Shown piece by piece: positions 49,050 through 58,096 of a stretch of 64,000 bases of DNA (positions are counted from its first letter, which is position 1; every line of letters starts with the position of its first letter). The translations under genes were made by a program, and so were the position numbers. The DNA lies in the NCBI RefSeq assembly GCF_001010415.1, contig NZ_JPLE01000041.1, positions 50,190 to 114,189 of the forward strand, read 5' to 3'. The DNA is from Xanthomonas pisi DSM 18956 (GTDB lineage: Bacteria; Pseudomonadota; Gammaproteobacteria; Xanthomonadales; Xanthomonadaceae). Under the pieces are notes generated by a model. It was not told where the DNA came from. It made no database searches and was given only the letters and a program-made list of their open reading frames with translations.

Positions 49050-50359
49050 TGGCCGCCGACACGGCGGCGGCCGGCGTCGCCTCGCGGCTGGTGGCAGCAA
49101 ACGTCCTCACGGCGGTGTTCGACCAGGGGCGTTCGTTGAAGGCCGAGCTGGCCGCGGCGCTGCCCGGCGTTGCCGATCCGCGCGACCGCGCGCTGGTGGA
49201 GGCGATCTGCTTTGCGGTGCTGCGCCGCCGTCCGGCCTATGACGTGGCATTGCGGCAATGGATGGAACGCCCGTTGCCGCCGCGCGATGCCGAACTGAAA
49301 GCGCTGCTGATGGCCGGCTTCGCCCAGCTCGACGTGCTGCAACTGCCCGCGCATGCGGCGTTGTCGGCCACCGTGGAGGCATGCCGTGCGCTGGGCCGGC
49401 CGCGTCAGGCCGGCATGGTCAACGCGATCCTGCGGCGTGCGCAGCGCGAGGGCTTCCCGGCGGTGTCCGACGATGCGGGTTGGCCGTCGTGGTTGCGCAA
49501 GCAGCTGCGTGCCGATTGGGGCGAGCAGGCCGAAGCGATCTTCGTCGCAAGCGCGCAGATGGCCCCGATGTGGCTGCGCGTGCATCGCGGGCGCACCGAT
49601 CCCGCCGCCTATGTGGCGCGGCTGGCAGAGGCGGGCATTTCCGCACAGACCGACACGGTGCTGCCCGATGCGGTGCGGTTGCAGGGGGCGGTGCCGGTCA
49701 GCCAGTTGCCCGGCTTCGCCGAAGGCGATGTCTCGGTGCAGGACGGCTCCGCGCAGCAGGTCGCCGATGCGCTGACGCTGGCGCCCTCGGCACGCGTGCT
49801 CGATGCCTGCGCCGCGCCCGGCGGCAAGGCAGCGCATCTGCTCGAGCGCCATCCCGGATTGCAGCTCACCGCGCTGGACGTGGATGCACGCCGCCTGGAG
49901 CGCGTGCAGCAGACCTTGCAGCGCACCGTGCCGAAGGCGCAGGTCGCGTTGCATGCGGCCGATGCCGCCGACACCGCGGCATGGTGGGACGACCGGCCGT
50001 TCGATGCAGTGCTGCTGGATGCGCCATGTTCGGCCACCGGCGTGGTACGGCGTCAGCCGGATGTGCTGTTGCATCGCCGCGCCGACGATATCGATGCCTT
50101 GTGCGCGCTGCAGGCGCGTCTGCTGGACGCGAGCTGGCGCACGTTGCGTCCGGGCGGCCAGCTGCTCTACACCACCTGCTCGCTGCTGGCGCGCGAGAAC
50201 CAGGCGCAGGTCCAGGCCTTCCTGCAGCGCACGCCCGATGCGCAGGCGCAGCCCTTGGATGCGCACTTCGGCCATGCGGCGGGCCCGGGACGCCAGCGTT
50301 TTCCCGGCGAGCAGCACTGCGACGGTTTCTTCTACGCGCTTTTGCTAAAAGCCTCCTGA
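49049..50359 (+). CDS. rsmB: 16S rRNA (cytosine-967-C5) methyltransferase
   Basis: A 436-residue m5C methyltransferase. Residues 1-140 are a NusB-like RNA-binding domain. The SAM-binding region has [16 protein letters not shown] (about 251-266). The two catalytic cysteines are C327 in [12 protein letters not shown] and C377 in [12 protein letters not shown]. It overlaps fmt by one base, forming the def-fmt-rsmB cluster. Confidence 0.96.
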   Translation: MAADTAAAGVASRLVAANVLTAVFDQGRSLKAELAAALPGVADPRDRALVEAICFAVLRRRPAYDVALRQWMERPLPPRDAELKALLMAGFAQLDVLQLPAHAALSATVEACRALGRPRQAGMVNAILRRAQREGFPAVSDDAGWPSWLRKQLRADWGEQAEAIFVASAQMAPMWLRVHRGRTDPAAYVARLAEAGISAQTDTVLPDAVRLQGAVPVSQLPGFAEGDVSVQDGSAQQVADALTLAPSARVLDACAAPGGKAAHLLERHPGLQLTALDVDARRLERVQQTLQRTVPKAQVALHAADAADTAAWWDDRPFDAVLLDAPCSATGVVRRQPDVLLHRRADDIDALCALQARLLDASWRTLRPGGQLLYTTCSLLARENQAQVQAFLQRTPDAQAQPLDAHFGHAAGPGRQRFPGEQHCDGFFYALLLKAS

Positions 50360-50408
50360 CTGCGCGTCGCCTCCGCCGCGCCCCTCCCGCGTCCCATTGC
50401 TGCCCGCC

Positions 50409-52130
50409 ATGCTCAAGACCCGTGCCTCGAAGGATGTTTGGTTGCTGGCCATCACTGCGGTGCTGGTGATCGGCGCCGGGCTCGGCCTGCGCGACCCCTG
50501 GCCGTCGGACGAGCCGCGCTTTGCGCTGGTTGCCAAGCAGATGGTGCTGAGCGGGGACTGGTTGTTCCCGCATCGCGGCAACGAGCTGTATTCGGACAAG
50601 CCGCCGATGCTGATGTGGCTGCAGGCGCTGTTCTATACGCTGCTGGGCAACTGGCGTGTCGCGTTCCTGCTGCCGTCGTTGCTGGCTGCGCTGGGCACGC
50701 TGGCCTGCGTCTACGACCTGGGCCGGCGGCTGTGGACCCCGCGGGTGGGGGCGTATGCCGCGTGGATGCTGCTGTTCACCCTGCACTTCACCTTCCAGGC
50801 CAAGAAGGCGCAAATCGATCCGCTGGTGGTGTTCTGGATCACCCTGGCCAATTACGGGTTGCTGCGGCATCTGTTGATGGGCCCGGCCTGGCGCTGGTGG
50901 ACGTTGGGATGGTTTGCCGCCGGGCTGGGCGTGATCACCAAGGGCGTTGGCATCATCGCGCTGTTGATGCTGATCCCGGCCGGCATTGCCGCCGCACGCG
51001 GTTGGCCGGGTGTGCGCGTGCATGTGCGCGACCGCCGCTTCTGGCTCGGGCCGCTGTTCTTCTTCGTTGCGATCGCGTTGTGGTTCGTGCCGATGATGGT
51101 CACCGCGCTCACCGCCGGCCAGCCCGAATACCGCGTGTATCTCAACGACATCCTGCTGCGCCAGACCGCCAAGCGCTACGCCAGTTCCTGGGACCACGCG
51201 CAGCCGGTCTGGTACCACCTGCAAAGCATGGCCACAATGTGGATGCCCACCATCGCGCTGTTGCCGTGGGCGATTCCGGCGTGGCGGCGGCGGTTGCGCC
51301 GGCGCGATGCGCGCTATTTGCTGCCGTTGGCCTGGTGGCTGCTGGTGCTGGTGTTCTTCACCATCCCCAGCGGCAAGCGCGATGTCTACATCCTGCCGGC
51401 GCTACCGATGTTCTGCCTGGCGCTGGCGCCGCTGGCTGCGGGCCTGCTGCGCCGGGTCGGGGTGCAGCGGGTACTGTTCGGCTTTGCGCTGCTGTTGACC
51501 GTTGCGTTTGCCGCAGGCGGAGCGGCAATGCTGATCGGGCACCCGGGATTCGAGCAGAAGATCATGGACAGCCGCGGCGTCGGCAGCGAAGCCACCGACC
51601 CGCTGGGCTGGCTGCTGCTGGCGGTGGGCACCTGGGGCGTGGCCAGCCTGCTGCTGTTGCGCGTGCGCCGCTCCGCGCTGGCGGTGGTGTCGCTGCTGGG
51701 CGCGTGGTGGGTGGCGTTCGGGCTGGTCTGCTACCCGATCTTCAACGATTCCAGTTCGGCCGGCGCGGTGATGCGCGAGGCCGGGCGCCGTATCGGCCCG
51801 GAGGCCCAGCTCGGGCTGGTGGCGTGGAAGGAGCAGAACCTGCTGATGGCCGACCGCCCGGCGCAGACCTTCGGCTTCAAGGTGCCATGGGAGGAGCAGT
51901 TGCGACGTGGCGTGGCCTGGCAGTCAGAGCAACCGGGCCAGCGTTGGCTGCTGGCGCAGGAGACGGCACTGCTGGGTTGCGTGGACCGCAGCCGCAGCCA
52001 GCTGGTCGGTGTGGCCAATCGGCGGCGCTGGTGGCTGGTGCCGGGCGATGCGCTGCGCGGCGACTGCGTGGCCAGCTCCACGGAGAAGGCGATCGAAGAA
52101 AAGGAGCAGGGCAACCTGGACGTCGAATGA
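50409..52130 (+). CDS. Membrane glycosyltransferase, GT39/GT83 (ArnT-like)
   Basis: A 573-residue protein with about eleven helices. The first periplasmic loop holds the acidic motif DPWPSDEPRFALVAKQMV (compare DEARYA in ArnT) and SDKPPMLMWLQALFY (compare KPP). These loops bind the polyprenyl-phosphate sugar in this family. It may modify lipid A, core or another envelope glycan; the acceptor cannot be assigned. The ATG at 50409 begins just before the first helix. It follows rsmB by 49 bases. Confidence 0.85.
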   Translation: MLKTRASKDVWLLAITAVLVIGAGLGLRDPWPSDEPRFALVAKQMVLSGDWLFPHRGNELYSDKPPMLMWLQALFYTLLGNWRVAFLLPSLLAALGTLACVYDLGRRLWTPRVGAYAAWMLLFTLHFTFQAKKAQIDPLVVFWITLANYGLLRHLLMGPAWRWWTLGWFAAGLGVITKGVGIIALLMLIPAGIAAARGWPGVRVHVRDRRFWLGPLFFFVAIALWFVPMMVTALTAGQPEYRVYLNDILLRQTAKRYASSWDHAQPVWYHLQSMATMWMPTIALLPWAIPAWRRRLRRRDARYLLPLAWWLLVLVFFTIPSGKRDVYILPALPMFCLALAPLAAGLLRRVGVQRVLFGFALLLTVAFAAGGAAMLIGHPGFEQKIMDSRGVGSEATDPLGWLLLAVGTWGVASLLLLRVRRSALAVVSLLGAWWVAFGLVCYPIFNDSSSAGAVMREAGRRIGPEAQLGLVAWKEQNLLMADRPAQTFGFKVPWEEQLRRGVAWQSEQPGQRWLLAQETALLGCVDRSRSQLVGVANRRRWWLVPGDALRGDCVASSTEKAIEEKEQGNLDVE

Positions 52131-52282
52131 GCCGTTCACGCGCGCATTCCCGGTCCTGCCCGCATCACTCCCATGCAGTGGCCGGCTGTTGTCTAGCAGT
52201 CATTCATGCGGGACATCGTTAGCTTGGCCGGCGTCGCTGACGCGCCGTGCCTGTCCTGCCCCCTTTCGCCACCGATCTTTCG

Positions 52283-53563
52283 ATGAATTCATTGCGCACC
52301 CAGCCCGCGTCGCTTCCGCAGTCCGTACCCGTCGCATCGCGCGCGGGCGTGGGCATTGCCGAGCTGGGCGTGTTTACGCTGACCGCGCTGGTGGTGAGCA
52401 TGCCCAGCGGGTTGCTGCCGTTCGGCCTGTGCCTGTTGCTTGGCTCGCTTGTCGGCTGGCGTAGCCTGCGGGCCGGTATCGCGGCGCGCAGCGGCGCGTT
52501 GCGCGCGGTGGGATGGCTGGCGGTGGCGGTAATCGCGATGTCGCTGCTGTCGATCGCCTTGTTCGAGCACGGCCTGCGCGATGTGGGAAACCGCTCGCGT
52601 TTTCTGGTGCTGCCCTGGGCGGCGCTGTGGGCCTATGCGTTGCAGCCGCGCCAGGTCTGGCTGTGGCGAGGTGCATTGACCGGTGTGTTTGCGGCAATGC
52701 TGATCGCACTGCTGCAGGTGATGAATGGTGCCGACCGTGCGGAGGGCTTTACCAACGCGATTGTCTTCGCCGATATCGCAATGATGTTGCTGGTGGTGGT
52801 GGCGTTCAGCCGGCCAACCGGCGGTGTGCGCTGGTTGGTGGGTGCGGCGCTCGCCACGCTGCTGGTGATCGTGCTCAGCGGCAGTCGTGGCGTGTGGCTG
52901 GCGTTGCTGGCCACCGTGGGCGTGCTGGCCTGGGGCGCGCCATGGCATAGCGCGCGCATGCGGCTGCTGACGTTCGTCGGCGGTGCGGTGCTGGCGGTGG
53001 GCGTGGTCGCCAGCGTTCCTGCGTTGACCGATCAAATGCGCCTGGGCGAGTTGCAGAGCGATCTGCAGCGCTACGAAGTCGGCGACAGCGATTCGTCCGC
53101 CGGTGCCCGTATCGAGCGTCTGCATGTGGCCTGGGATACCGTGCTTGCACATCCTTTGACCGGCGTCGGCGTGGGCCGTTTCGACGATGCGATGCATGAG
53201 TTGCCGGTGTGTGCTGCGGATAACGCGCTGCTTCGCTGCCATCTGGGCCACGCGCACAACGATCTGGCCGAGTGGGCCGCAACCCAGGGCGTGCCGGGCC
53301 TGTTGCTGCTGATTGCGGTCTATGGCGTGCCGCTGTGGGTGTTCGTGCGCTTGCATCGGCGTAGCGGGCAAGTGCAGTTCCGCGGGCCGGCGGCGGCCGG
53401 GGTGATGCTGGTGATCAGTTATGCGCTGTGCGGGTTGACCCAGTCGATGTTCGCGCACCAGGTGTCGGCGAGCTTCTATTCGGCGATGGTGGGTGTCCTG
53501 GTGGGGCTGGCAGCGCGCCAGGCGCAGCCGGCGGTGCCGAAGGCGGTCGGCAACGCGTCGTGA
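52283..53563 (+). CDS. O-antigen ligase-like membrane protein (WaaL family)
   Basis: A 426-residue protein with ten to twelve helices. A large loop near residue 270-330 contains the Wzy_C/WaaL features R-x-x-x-L (ARIERLHVAWDTVLAHPL), TGVGVGRFD and the GHAHNDLAE histidine motif. WaaL joins O-antigen to lipid A-core in the periplasm; a polymerase of similar fold is the alternative. GT-type neighbours on both sides support an LPS role. Confidence 0.82.
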   Translation: MNSLRTQPASLPQSVPVASRAGVGIAELGVFTLTALVVSMPSGLLPFGLCLLLGSLVGWRSLRAGIAARSGALRAVGWLAVAVIAMSLLSIALFEHGLRDVGNRSRFLVLPWAALWAYALQPRQVWLWRGALTGVFAAMLIALLQVMNGADRAEGFTNAIVFADIAMMLLVVVAFSRPTGGVRWLVGAALATLLVIVLSGSRGVWLALLATVGVLAWGAPWHSARMRLLTFVGGAVLAVGVVASVPALTDQMRLGELQSDLQRYEVGDSDSSAGARIERLHVAWDTVLAHPLTGVGVGRFDDAMHELPVCAADNALLRCHLGHAHNDLAEWAATQGVPGLLLLIAVYGVPLWVFVRLHRRSGQVQFRGPAAAGVMLVISYALCGLTQSMFAHQVSASFYSAMVGVLVGLAARQAQPAVPKAVGNAS

Positions 53564-53737
53564 GCGGTGGGTTGGACGCTTCGCGGATTGCGAGCCTGGT
53601 GGCCTGGTAGTGGCCCATGCCCCTGGCAAGCGGTCGAGCGGCTGGTCGTCCATGCGAAGCGATGCCTGCGAACGACGGCGACGTGCCAGTTGGCATCACC
53701 GACGCCCCGCCTGACAGTGACCCAGTTGTCGTGCCGG

Positions 53738-54568
53738 CTAAGCTCGGTCGCTGCGTCCATCCACGGCGCGTGGCGGGTCCTGCACCGGCTGGTTGTGCTG
53801 CAGCAGCCACAGCATGATGGTCTTCTGGCGCACGTAATTGGCGCGCACATAGGCGTAGATCAGCCCGTGCCAGCCATCGCGAAACCCGCCGCGCAGCAGA
53901 TAGCCGCGCCAGAAGCGCCAGGCCGGCGCCACCACCAGCTTGCTCCAGGTCGCGCGCTTGCCGCGGGCGTAGTCGTGCTCGGCCATCATCTGCGCGTAGC
54001 GCTGGGTCTTGGCCAGCTGCTGCATCAACGATCGGTAGGGGTAGTGGATCAGGTCGCCGCGCAAGGTGACCACGGCACCATCGACACTGGCCGCCTCATG
54101 GATCTCGCGCTTGCCGCGCCAGCCGCCGCGGCGGCGGTCGAACAGGCGCAGCACGCGGTCCGGGTACGCATTGCCATGGCGCAGGAAGCGGCCGAAATAC
54201 GCGGAGAGCCGCGCAAAACGGTAGCCGGCCGCGTCGGCAAAGCCGGCATCGCGCGCGGCGAGGATCGCTGCACGCAGGCCGTCGCTGATGCGCTCGTCCG
54301 CATCCAGGCACAGCACCCAGTCGTGGCTGGCCTGCGCCACGCAATACGCCTTCTGGCTGCGGTAGCCATCGAAGGCGCGTTGCAGCACGCGCGCGCCGTG
54401 CGCGCTGGCGATGTCCGCAGTGGCGTCGGTGGAACCGGAGTCCACCACTACGATCTCATCGCAGAACGCCAGCGAGGTCAGGCAGTCGCGTAGGCGATCG
54501 GCCTCGTTGAACGCGATAATGCAGGCGCTGATGCGAGGCCGTTCGTCGGGTACGGTCGAAGAGGACAT
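53738..54568 (-). CDS. Glycosyltransferase family 2, WaaE/KdtX-like
   Basis: A 276-residue cytosolic transferase: ISACIIAFNEADRLRDCLTS, EIVVVDSGSTDAT, and the metal-binding LCLDADERI. The ending WRGYLLRGGFRDGWHGLIYA is typical of LPS core beta-1,4-glucosyltransferases of the WaaE group. Its start codon lies only 3 bases from the start of the divergent next gene. Confidence 0.87.
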   Translation of the reverse strand: MSSSTVPDERPRISACIIAFNEADRLRDCLTSLAFCDEIVVVDSGSTDATADIASAHGARVLQRAFDGYRSQKAYCVAQASHDWVLCLDADERISDGLRAAILAARDAGFADAAGYRFARLSAYFGRFLRHGNAYPDRVLRLFDRRRGGWRGKREIHEAASVDGAVVTLRGDLIHYPYRSLMQQLAKTQRYAQMMAEHDYARGKRATWSKLVVAPAWRFWRGYLLRGGFRDGWHGLIYAYVRANYVRQKTIMLWLLQHNQPVQDPPRAVDGRSDRA

Positions 54569-54571
54569 GTG

Positions 54572-55627
54572 ATGGCCGATTACCTGCTGTTCGCAACGGA
54601 GCGTTACGCGTTGCCTATTCTGGCGCCATTGGCGCAGGCATTACAGGCCCGCGGCGACATCGTTGCGGCCTGGTACGAGGGTGGCGCGCGTGGGTTGGTG
54701 CTGCCGGGCGTGCGCGAAGTGGGGTTGCGCGAGGCGCTGGCCCTGCGTCCGCGTGCGGTATTCAGCGCAGCCAACTGGGTGCCGCCGTTTCTCTCCGGCG
54801 CCAAGGTGCAGCTCTTCCACGGCTTCAACGTGCAAAAGCGCGAGGACAATCGCGGCCACTTTCGTGTGCGCGGCTTGTTCGATCTGTATTGCACGCAAGG
54901 CCCGGCCACCACTGCGCCATTTCGTGCACTGGCGGCGCGCGAAGGCCATTTTGCCGTGGTCGAAACCGGCTGGCCCAAGCTCGATCCGGTGTTCCGCGAT
55001 GATGGCGGGCACAGCGCCGCGCTGCGTACGCCCGCCAACGGACGGCCGGTGCTCCTGTTCGGTTCCACCTTTACCGAGCGGCTGAGCGCGGCGCCTGCGT
55101 TGTACGAGGAAATCGCTGCCGATATCGCGCGCGGTGCGCACTACTGGCTGCTCACCCTGCATCCCAAATGCGCGCCGGAGCTGTTCGACCGCTATCGCGC
55201 GTTGGCCGGTGCCAGTGCCCGGTTTGTCGAGCCCGAAGAGGTCGTGGCGGCGCAGCGTGCGGCCGATGTGCTGGTCTCCGATACCTCGTCGATCGTCTCC
55301 GAGTTCGTGGTGCAGCACAAACCGGTGGTGACCTTCCGCAACCGCGTGCCGCAGCCGCATATGCTCGACTTTCAGCAGCCGGCGCAGTTGCCGCAGCAGC
55401 TGGCGCGCGCGCTGGCGCCGGACGCCGAGCTACGCGATGCGTTGACCCGTTATGCCGACGCGATCCATCCGTATCGCGATGGGCAGTCGTCCGAACGGGT
55501 GATCGCTGCCACCGAAGCGTTCATTGCCGGCAAACTCGGCACGCTGCGACGCAAGCCGCTGGGCGCAGTGTGGCGAGGTCTTCAGATCCGCCGCGAGCTT
55601 GGATACTGGGGCCCGGCACAGCGATGA
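54572..55627 (+). CDS. CDP-glycerol glycerophosphotransferase-like glycosyltransferase
   Basis: A 351-residue GT-B type protein. The segment VQLFHGFNVQKRED resembles the (W/L)HG motif and VLVSDTSSIVSEFVVQHKPV matches the C-terminal donor-site motif of the CDP-glycerol:poly(glycerophosphate) transferase family. In a Gram-negative this fold is usually an LPS or capsule sugar/phosphate transferase; the donor is unknown. Start chosen at ATG 54572 with GAGGA 6 bases upstream; a GTG at 54569 is an alternative. Confidence 0.75.
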   Translation: MADYLLFATERYALPILAPLAQALQARGDIVAAWYEGGARGLVLPGVREVGLREALALRPRAVFSAANWVPPFLSGAKVQLFHGFNVQKREDNRGHFRVRGLFDLYCTQGPATTAPFRALAAREGHFAVVETGWPKLDPVFRDDGGHSAALRTPANGRPVLLFGSTFTERLSAAPALYEEIAADIARGAHYWLLTLHPKCAPELFDRYRALAGASARFVEPEEVVAAQRAADVLVSDTSSIVSEFVVQHKPVVTFRNRVPQPHMLDFQQPAQLPQQLARALAPDAELRDALTRYADAIHPYRDGQSSERVIAATEAFIAGKLGTLRRKPLGAVWRGLQIRRELGYWGPAQR

Positions 55628-55675
55628 TTGCGGCGGGTCGATCGCTGACGCGATAGCGCTGCCGATCAGCAACGT

Positions 55676-55703
55676 CCACCCAATTCCGAATCCCGATTCC
55701 CGA
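55676..55703 (-). repeat. Heptad tract after the PH-domain gene stop
   Basis: Read on the minus strand, GGGAATC, GGGATTC and GGAATTG-like heptads begin 2 bases after the stop codon of the PH-domain gene. The relation of the tract to the gene is the same as at 4021. Confidence 0.75.
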
Positions 55704-57206
55704 TCACCAGCGCAGCTTGCGCCGTGCCAGCGCGGCGCCCAGTTGCGTTTGCAGTGCCTGCGCCTGCGCCAATGGCACAAAGCGCAAGCGCAGGGCCGGG
55801 CCGGTGGTACTGGCACCGGCGGTGTCCAGCCACAGCGTGGCGGTGCCGGTCAGGCGATCGAGCGGCGAGCGTTGCAGCTGCAGCGCCTGCAGCTTGTCCA
55901 GTTCGGCCAGCCGCCACCAGCGCTTCCACCAGCCGCCGCGCACCGCCACGTAGCGCGCATCCACTGCATAGCCCATGCGCTGCACCTGGCGATGCGCCTT
56001 GAAGGCGCTCCACGGCAGCCACAGCAGCAACCACGCCGCCTGGCTGCCGAACTGCCACGCCAGCCCGGCCACCAGCGGCAGCAACATCAGCAGCGTCGGC
56101 AGGCTCAGCCGCCACCAGCAATGCGTGGCGATCGCCTGCCACTGCGCCGGCGGCCAGGCAATGCCGGGCAGCAGGCGCTGCAGCAAGGCATCGCAACGCT
56201 GCGGCTCGGCGATCGGCGCCAGCTCCTTCAACGCGCTGTCGCGGTTGTCGCCGGCGCTGGCCACGGCGGTGTCCACGCGCAGCTGGCGGCGGCCGAACAG
56301 GCGATGCAGGCGGCTTTCGTACACCGTCCACGACTGGATCCGCCGCAGCGCCACGCTGCTGCGGATACGCGTCAGCAGACCGCGCTCCACGGTGAGGCGT
56401 CGTTCCGATTCGCTGAGATGAAAGCCGTGGTACTGCGCCACGGCCAGGGCCACCGACAGCGCACGCATGGCCAGCAGCACCGCCACGGCAGCGATCGCCA
56501 CCAGGATCGTGGTCACCGCCGCGCCCGGATGGACCTGGCTGACGTAGCGGTAGGCGAGCTCGCCATTGGTCTCGATAAAGCTGGATGCCACGCGGCGCGG
56601 AATCATCTGATAGATCACGCCGAAACTGGCGGCGACCACCACCATGCCGCGGTTGGAAATCAGGCCCAGCCGGATCACTTCGCCCAGCGGCAGACGCAGC
56701 AAGGTGGTGCGGTCGTCGTCCTGCACCACCGCCGCATCGACGTGGTGGGCGCGGCGCCGGATCAGATCTTCCAGCGCCAGGGCCTGATCCAGTCGCAGCA
56801 CGCGCATTTCTGCTTCGGGCTTGTGCCCACCGGCCGACTCCAGCCGCACTTCCGCCACGCCGGCCAGCCGGTGCAGCAGCGACTGATGCACCACCACGTT
56901 GTGGATGCGCGCGAACGGAATGTCGCGCCGGCTGCGCTCCAGCAGGCCGCTGCGGATGGCCACGCTGTCTTGCCCGATCCGATAGCGATAGGTGAAGTAA
57001 CGCAGCACCGAAATCGCCACCAGCACAGTGATCACCGCAGCGGTGGCGATGTGGTCGGCGAAATCGCGGCTGCCGTCGCGGCTGCCGAACACGACCAGGG
57101 CCACCAACGGGATCAGGAACTGGCGAATCTGCTGCAGCAGCACGAACACCCACGACAGCGGATGCAGGCGCTGCTCGTCGTGGCCGGGGTGTTCGATGGC
57201 GCTCAC
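55704..57206 (-). CDS. Bacterial PH-domain (bPH2) membrane protein, YdbT-like
   Basis: A 500-residue protein with repeated bPH2 domains. Each unit starts after a pair of membrane helices and shows YRYRIGQDSVAIRSGLLERS, ESERRLTVERGLLTR or DARYVAVRGGWWKRWW, followed by RIHNVVV, RRIQSWTVYESRLHRLFG or LQALQLQRSPLDRL. Three units are visible. The start is GTG at 57206, overlapping the smaller PH gene's stop (GTGA). YdbS/YdbT pairs are widespread, but their function is unclear. Confidence 0.85.
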   Translation of the reverse strand: MSAIEHPGHDEQRLHPLSWVFVLLQQIRQFLIPLVALVVFGSRDGSRDFADHIATAAVITVLVAISVLRYFTYRYRIGQDSVAIRSGLLERSRRDIPFARIHNVVVHQSLLHRLAGVAEVRLESAGGHKPEAEMRVLRLDQALALEDLIRRRAHHVDAAVVQDDDRTTLLRLPLGEVIRLGLISNRGMVVVAASFGVIYQMIPRRVASSFIETNGELAYRYVSQVHPGAAVTTILVAIAAVAVLLAMRALSVALAVAQYHGFHLSESERRLTVERGLLTRIRSSVALRRIQSWTVYESRLHRLFGRRQLRVDTAVASAGDNRDSALKELAPIAEPQRCDALLQRLLPGIAWPPAQWQAIATHCWWRLSLPTLLMLLPLVAGLAWQFGSQAAWLLLWLPWSAFKAHRQVQRMGYAVDARYVAVRGGWWKRWWRLAELDKLQALQLQRSPLDRLTGTATLWLDTAGASTTGPALRLRFVPLAQAQALQTQLGAALARRKLRW

Positions 57207-57802
57207 AGCGCGTCGTCGTGGTGATCGAGCTGGCGGGCCAGGCGGTCGCGCAGATGCTCGGCATCGGCCTGGTCCAGCCCGGACAGCGCTACCGCGTTGA
57301 GACGGCTGCCGGCGGTGTGCACCACCAGCGTGGTCAGGTGCGTGGCGCGTTCGATCGGGCCGCGGCGCAGATCCACGTGCTGCACACGCGAGATCGGCAC
57401 GCGGGTGTCGCTCAGCCACAGGTGCCCGCGTTGCAGCGCCAGGCCGTGCTGGTCGAGTTTCCACAACGTGAGCCGGTGCCGTTTGACTGCCAGCCATGCG
57501 CACAGCACCGCCATCGCCACGGTCACCCCCAGCACCGCCGGCCAGTAGTGCCAGGCATGCAGCACGGTGACGGTGACGCCGGCCGCGATCAGGCCGGCAC
57601 TGCCACCGCCAAGTGCGCCGTTGACCGCCGCCACGTAGGCGCCCCGGCGTGGCAACTGCTGCCAGTGCGCGTGGTCCACGGGTGGTGTCTGGACAGGCGC
57701 AGCGTGGACCAGGATGTCGGGGTGCGGCGGTGGAGCGTCGTGCACGAGGCGGGCCAGCAGAAGCGGTGCGCAAGCATAGCCGGGCGCCCGGTCAGGACGC
57801 AT
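57203..57802 (-). CDS. Bacterial PH-domain membrane protein, YdbS-like
   Basis: A protein of about 199 residues with two adjacent membrane helices (about 75-120) and one bPH2 domain (LDQHGLALQRGHLWLSDTRV, ISRVQHVDLRRGPIERA). The start is uncertain: ATG 57802 is chosen, but an ATG at 57901 adds a Cys/Pro-rich stretch that looks non-coding. It is coupled to the larger PH protein by a four-base overlap and precedes it. Confidence 0.75.
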   Translation of the reverse strand: MRPDRAPGYACAPLLLARLVHDAPPPHPDILVHAAPVQTPPVDHAHWQQLPRRGAYVAAVNGALGGGSAGLIAAGVTVTVLHAWHYWPAVLGVTVAMAVLCAWLAVKRHRLTLWKLDQHGLALQRGHLWLSDTRVPISRVQHVDLRRGPIERATHLTTLVVHTAGSRLNAVALSGLDQADAEHLRDRLARQLDHHDDAL

Positions 57803-58096
57803 CCGCCATGGCCCTGGATCGCGAGGCGCCGGGTTGCACGGCTGACAGCCGCCGCAGTGCCTGGGCGGATACGTTGTGTGGTCGACCGCGGTCGTCATCA
57901 CCGCGCAGTTGCGCCACCCGCCGTGACACCCAGGCCGACCCCATGCCGATGGCGTGCAGCGATGGCGATCGACACCAAACCTTGACCAGGCAGACCCCAG
58001 CAGTGGTCGGCTCCAGGCATCGATAGCGGATGTGTCGACGCCACACGCCGCGCCTGCGTGCCCCCGTCACCGATCAGGCAGCCCCGCTGACCGCGC

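Noticed and set aside
52131..52282. Insertion remnant between the GT39 and WaaL-like genes
   Set aside because: I see no inverted repeats, target duplications or transposase fragments in this short spacer.
57803..57901. N-terminal extension of the small PH-domain protein to 57901
   Set aside because: It would add a Cys/Pro-rich stretch unlike the family, with no improved ribosome site.
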